Translations under genes and position numbers: made by a program
The notes under the pieces: generated by a model
The model's database searches: none
What the model saw: the letters and a program-made list of their open reading frames with translations, nothing else
What the model was told of the DNA's origin: nothing
Part shown: positions 24,252-26,619 of the stretch, one piece after another
Layout: each line of letters opens with the position of its first letter
Numbering within the stretch: position 1 is the first letter of the stretch
DNA from: Candidatus Heimdallarchaeota archaeon
GTDB lineage: Archaea; Asgardarchaeota; Heimdallarchaeia; Heimdallarchaeales; Kariarchaeaceae
Reading direction: 5' to 3'
Length of the DNA stretch: 26,619 nucleotides
Assembly (NCBI GenBank): GCA_029882335.1
Contig: JAOUKW010000009.1
Location: forward strand, 1-26,619

Positions 24252-25919
24252 CTACTCGGGTAACATCAAGGGAATGATATGTCTACCTTTAAGGTGATCT
24301 TCAAGTAAGGTATCCAGTATTGATAAATCCATTGCGTCTTTGCCTATTTGCATATACACATTCTTAATGAATGATACTGCAGGTTCAGTTGTATTAAGGA
24401 TTTCGAGTATGGATTTTATACCAGTAACTAATTTTTCATACACATAAATGTGATTTGACCGAATATGTGCATAACCTCTAATTTTTCCAATATACCAAGC
24501 CAGATTCAATGCCACCTCATGATCTTTTTCTAGAAAGTACTTGATATCCTGATGAATTCTACTAATTAAGGCAGTTTCTCTTTTGTATCGAATGGAGAAT
24601 CGCCTTACCCATCTTAATTTATATATTAACCAGAAAAATGAAAATCCAAATATACTGGTGGTTCTAATATCTCGTGGTTTTCCTCGGTGTTTATTTCGAT
24701 GATACCACTTTTTCATGAAAATAGGAATACGATTATACAAGAAATACGGAATTGGCAACATCCCTATGATTTCTTCTAATGTAGGTTGTAATTTCTTTTC
24801 CATAATGATTATTTGATTCCCATTGGATTCGGGTAGATTTTCATACATAACATATTGTGCAATTCTATAAGGGCCATCCCACTGCATAATTCTTCCTGCT
24901 AAATTTCGGGCATATTCCTCTGTTAGGTTATATGGTTCATTATCAGATCTAAATATCTCTTCTACCAAACGAAGATACCACTTTCCATGACTGATCCCAT
25001 CAAAACTAATCATTTGACCAAGACCTTCAATTACATATCTTAAGACATTACCTGAATACAATGACTCTACATCTTCAAAGCAATTCTCCATGTATTCAGT
25101 TATTTTTCTCTGTTGTCTCTTACGATTATATTGAAGTGCTGTAGTAATTGATCTAACCTTCAATTCTTCAAGTGTGTAATCAGACCAACTAAAATCAGGA
25201 TCTCTTTCCTTATATTTCCCTTGTTTAAAATAGAGCTCACCTAATTCAAAGGCAACTATATTCATATCATAGATTTTTCCTGAAAATCGCATTGCTAATG
25301 CTTTCAGATATGATTCCTTAGATATTGGCAATACATTAGAAGCATGGAGTATTCCCATCATAATTACATTCAAGGTCCGAGAATCCATATTGTTATCCCT
25401 TAGAATCTTTATACTATCAATGCCTACATAGGTACCATGTTGAATATACGCTTTGGCTGCCTTAATTTGAGATTGTAAATCTGTTGTCGAAATATAATCG
25501 GGCATTTTTTCAGGAGGAGTAATTGTTCTTGTCTCATTAGTTAATATCCATCCATCAGGCTTACACCGATCAATATATTTCATTAACTCATTCATTTCTT
25601 GTGCAATCACGACATCACAAGATGCTCGATGTGGCATTTCAGATAATATTAAACTACTGGGAAGTTGATCCACAGATATTCTAGGATCAATGAAAGAAAG
25701 TGAAGTTACTGTAGAACCACTGCGCTGTGCCAAACCGGGAGTCATAGATCGTTTTTCATACGATACACCTTTAACTGCAGAGCCACAATAAAGTAATCTC
25801 TCAATACGAACTGCTTGAAATAAAATCTCACTAATTGCTCCACCACCCTGACCACCAACTGCTCCAACTACTACTCGATATATACGAGGTTCACTGTTTT
25901 CATGTACCTCACTCATCAT
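24252..25919 (-). CDS. IorB-like 2-oxoacid:ferredoxin oxidoreductase subunit with extra C-terminal domain
   Basis: A 555-residue protein. Residues about 12-205 match the gamma-type domain of pyruvate/indolepyruvate:ferredoxin oxidoreductases (PF01558), with VVVGAVGGQGGG (16-27) and a GLAQRSGSTV segment in place of the common AQRGG. The remaining 350 residues form a helical domain with no membrane segments that I associate with DUF6537, found fused to IorB-like subunits. Indolepyruvate oxidoreductase oxidises aryl pyruvates to acyl-CoA with ferredoxin as acceptor. The partner TPP and Fe-S subunit is not adjacent, so the substrate is uncertain. ATG 25919 or 25916 may serve as start. A TATA-like GTAAATATTG about 23 bases upstream points to a leaderless message. 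lipA follows after 17 bases. Confidence 0.82.
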   Translation of the reverse strand: MMSEVHENSEPRIYRVVVGAVGGQGGGAISEILFQAVRIERLLYCGSAVKGVSYEKRSMTPGLAQRSGSTVTSLSFIDPRISVDQLPSSLILSEMPHRASCDVVIAQEMNELMKYIDRCKPDGWILTNETRTITPPEKMPDYISTTDLQSQIKAAKAYIQHGTYVGIDSIKILRDNNMDSRTLNVIMMGILHASNVLPISKESYLKALAMRFSGKIYDMNIVAFELGELYFKQGKYKERDPDFSWSDYTLEELKVRSITTALQYNRKRQQRKITEYMENCFEDVESLYSGNVLRYVIEGLGQMISFDGISHGKWYLRLVEEIFRSDNEPYNLTEEYARNLAGRIMQWDGPYRIAQYVMYENLPESNGNQIIIMEKKLQPTLEEIIGMLPIPYFLYNRIPIFMKKWYHRNKHRGKPRDIRTTSIFGFSFFWLIYKLRWVRRFSIRYKRETALISRIHQDIKYFLEKDHEVALNLAWYIGKIRGYAHIRSNHIYVYEKLVTGIKSILEILNTTEPAVSFIKNVYMQIGKDAMDLSILDTLLEDHLKGRHIIPLMLPE

Positions 25920-25947
25920 AGTACATATATTTCAAGCAATATTTACA

Positions 25948-25974
25948 ACTATTGAAAGGGGTTATTCAAATAGT
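25948..25974 (-). promoter_or_regulatory. Inverted repeat upstream of the iorB-lipA promoter
   Basis: ACTATTGAA and TTCAAATAGT pair around the 8-base spacer AGGGGTTA with one bulged base. The element abuts the upstream side of the minus-strand TATA-like sequence at 25938-25947. It could be an operator for the IorB-lipA unit. Confidence 0.35.
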
Positions 25975-26050
25975 AAACTCATCATTTATCTTAAGTGCAA
26001 TTAGTATTCCTGTGCTCTATCGATCTGCTTATCAATACCAAATTTCATGT

Positions 26051-26060
26051 AAAAGTATAG
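26051..26060 (+). promoter_or_regulatory. TATA-like box of the rps8e-srp19 operon
   Basis: AAAAGTATAG is centred about 23 bases before ATG 26080, so the message is probably leaderless or has only a few leader bases. Confidence 0.45.
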
Positions 26061-26079
26061 AAAAATAGTTGGGATTATA

Positions 26080-26463
26080 ATGACTAAATATCAGGGAAAA
26101 TCCAAAAAACTCATTTCTGGTGGTAGAAGACGATCAAATGCTTCTAAGAAGAAAAGAGAATTAGGAAGACCACCAGTAGAAACTCATATAGCTGAAACTA
26201 GAAAGAGAATTCAAAGAACTATGGGTGGCAATAGAAAATTCAGATTATATCGTGAGAATAAGGTAAATATTGTCAATATAGAGACGGGTAAAGCTACTTC
26301 AGGTACAATATCTAATGTAACCCACAATCCTGCATCAAGAGATTTCACCAGAAGAAGAATTATTACTAAAGGAGCAATCATTGATACCAATCTAGGAAAA
26401 GCTAAAGTAACCAATAGACCTGGATCAGAAGGATTTGTCAATGCAATCCTTGTAACCGAATAA
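26080..26463 (+). CDS. rps8e: Ribosomal protein S8e
   Basis: S8e is a small-subunit ribosomal protein shared by archaea and eukaryotes and absent from bacteria. The 127-residue protein is strongly basic, with the family N-terminus (YQGKSKKLISGGRRR), the central GNRKFRLYR stretch, and the later NPASRDFTRRRIITKGAII and GKAKVTNRPGSEGFV segments. Length matches archaeal S8e, without the eukaryotic insertion. The SRP19 gene starts 13 bases after the stop, so the two form an operon that joins ribosome and protein-targeting components. Confidence 0.97.
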   Translation: MTKYQGKSKKLISGGRRRSNASKKKRELGRPPVETHIAETRKRIQRTMGGNRKFRLYRENKVNIVNIETGKATSGTISNVTHNPASRDFTRRRIITKGAIIDTNLGKAKVTNRPGSEGFVNAILVTE

Positions 26464-26476
26464 GAAGTGAAAATGT

Positions 26477-26619
26477 ATGTTACGTAGAAAAAAGTTCTAC
26501 GTTATTTATCCAGAGTACTTCGAAAAGTCAAGAAGTAGATCTCAGGGAAGAAGAGTCTCTAGAAATATAGCCAGTGATGAACCAACATTAAAAAAACTGA
26601 TATTTGCATGTAATAAACT
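26477..26619 (+). CDS. srp19: Signal recognition particle protein SRP19, 3' part cut by window edge
   Basis: The first 47 codons of SRP19 are present. The protein opens MLRRKKFYVIYPEYFEKSRS and goes on RSQGRRVS, the family's signature for binding the tips of SRP RNA helices 6 and 8, which lets SRP54 assemble on the RNA in the cytoplasm. ATG 26477 is chosen because it opens the conserved frame; ATG 26473 leads at once to a stop in another frame. AGTGAAA upstream is a weak Shine-Dalgarno. It follows rps8e by 13 bases. The first codons contain a perfect 8-bp inverted repeat. Confidence 0.95.
   Translation, partial: MLRRKKFYVIYPEYFEKSRSRSQGRRVSRNIASDEPTLKKLIFACNK
26482..26502 (+). repeat. Perfect 8-bp inverted repeat in the first codons of srp19
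   Basis: ACGTAGAA-AAAAG-TTCTACGT would fold into an 8-bp hairpin beginning five bases after the A of the start codon. It lies in codons 2-9, where secondary structure most affects initiation. Confidence 0.55.

Noticed and set aside
1..26619. Search for tRNA or rRNA genes, CRISPR repeats, transposases, phage genes, toxin-antitoxin pairs or defence genes
   Set aside because: None seen by reading both strands; gene content is chromosomal housekeeping plus lineage-specific genes.

Overview
The window reads as a piece of an AT-rich archaeal chromosome, most likely from an Asgard archaeon. The archaeal core is clear: aIF2-beta, aIF1A, ribosomal protein S8e, SRP19, Mre11-Rad50, an archaeal/eukaryal-type TrpRS and TATA-box promoters. 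Three proteins point to Asgard rather than another archaeal phylum: a probable ribophorin I homologue (an oligosaccharyltransferase subunit), a Rab/Arf-like small GTPase, and an RPC34-like TFE-beta with an Fe-S motif. Sub-lineage cannot be decided by eye. I saw no rRNA, tRNA, CRISPR array, insertion sequence or phage gene, and no gene-free stretch above 300 bases.

Layout. 1-1124 (minus): a partial DUF424 gene, aIF2-beta and an RPA32-like OB-fold protein. 1191-3919 (minus): the ribophorin I-like protein and a WlbB/WbpD-type sugar N-acetyltransferase, a plausible protein-glycosylation pair. 4071-8278 (plus): an overlapping mre11-rad50 operon. 8505-11826 (plus): the small GTPase, an unrecognised 775-residue helical protein, and a MoaD/ThiS-like ubiquitin-fold protein ending in three glycines. 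12005-16157 (plus): MetRS, a class V aminotransferase lacking the desulfurase cysteine, and TFE-beta. 16179-18536 (minus): a HutF-like amidohydrolase and an AbrB-PhoU regulator, the latter divergent from panB (plus). 19572-25919 (minus): a long same-strand run of trpS, a flippase-like membrane protein, a D-2-hydroxyacid dehydrogenase, aIF1A, lipoyl synthase and an IorB-like oxidoreductase subunit (listed here left to right, transcribed right to left). 26080-26619 (plus): rps8e and the start of srp19.

Expression signals. Many genes use GTG or TTG starts (DUF424, ribophorin-like, acetyltransferase, rad50, metG, aminotransferase, TFE-beta, aIF1A), often fixed by a good Shine-Dalgarno sequence. 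Several others have a TATA-like box about 23-27 bases before the start codon and so look leaderless. Notable non-coding structures are a 20-bp palindrome plus a 5'-terminal hairpin at the TFE-beta gene, a GC-rich hairpin in the trpS leader, a hairpin in the first codons of srp19, and a 12-codon micro-ORF before metG.

The most promising new material is the GTPase / 775-residue protein / ubiquitin-like trio and the ribophorin I-like gene beside a glycan-sugar acetyltransferase. All functional calls rest on motif recognition by eye, without database searches.
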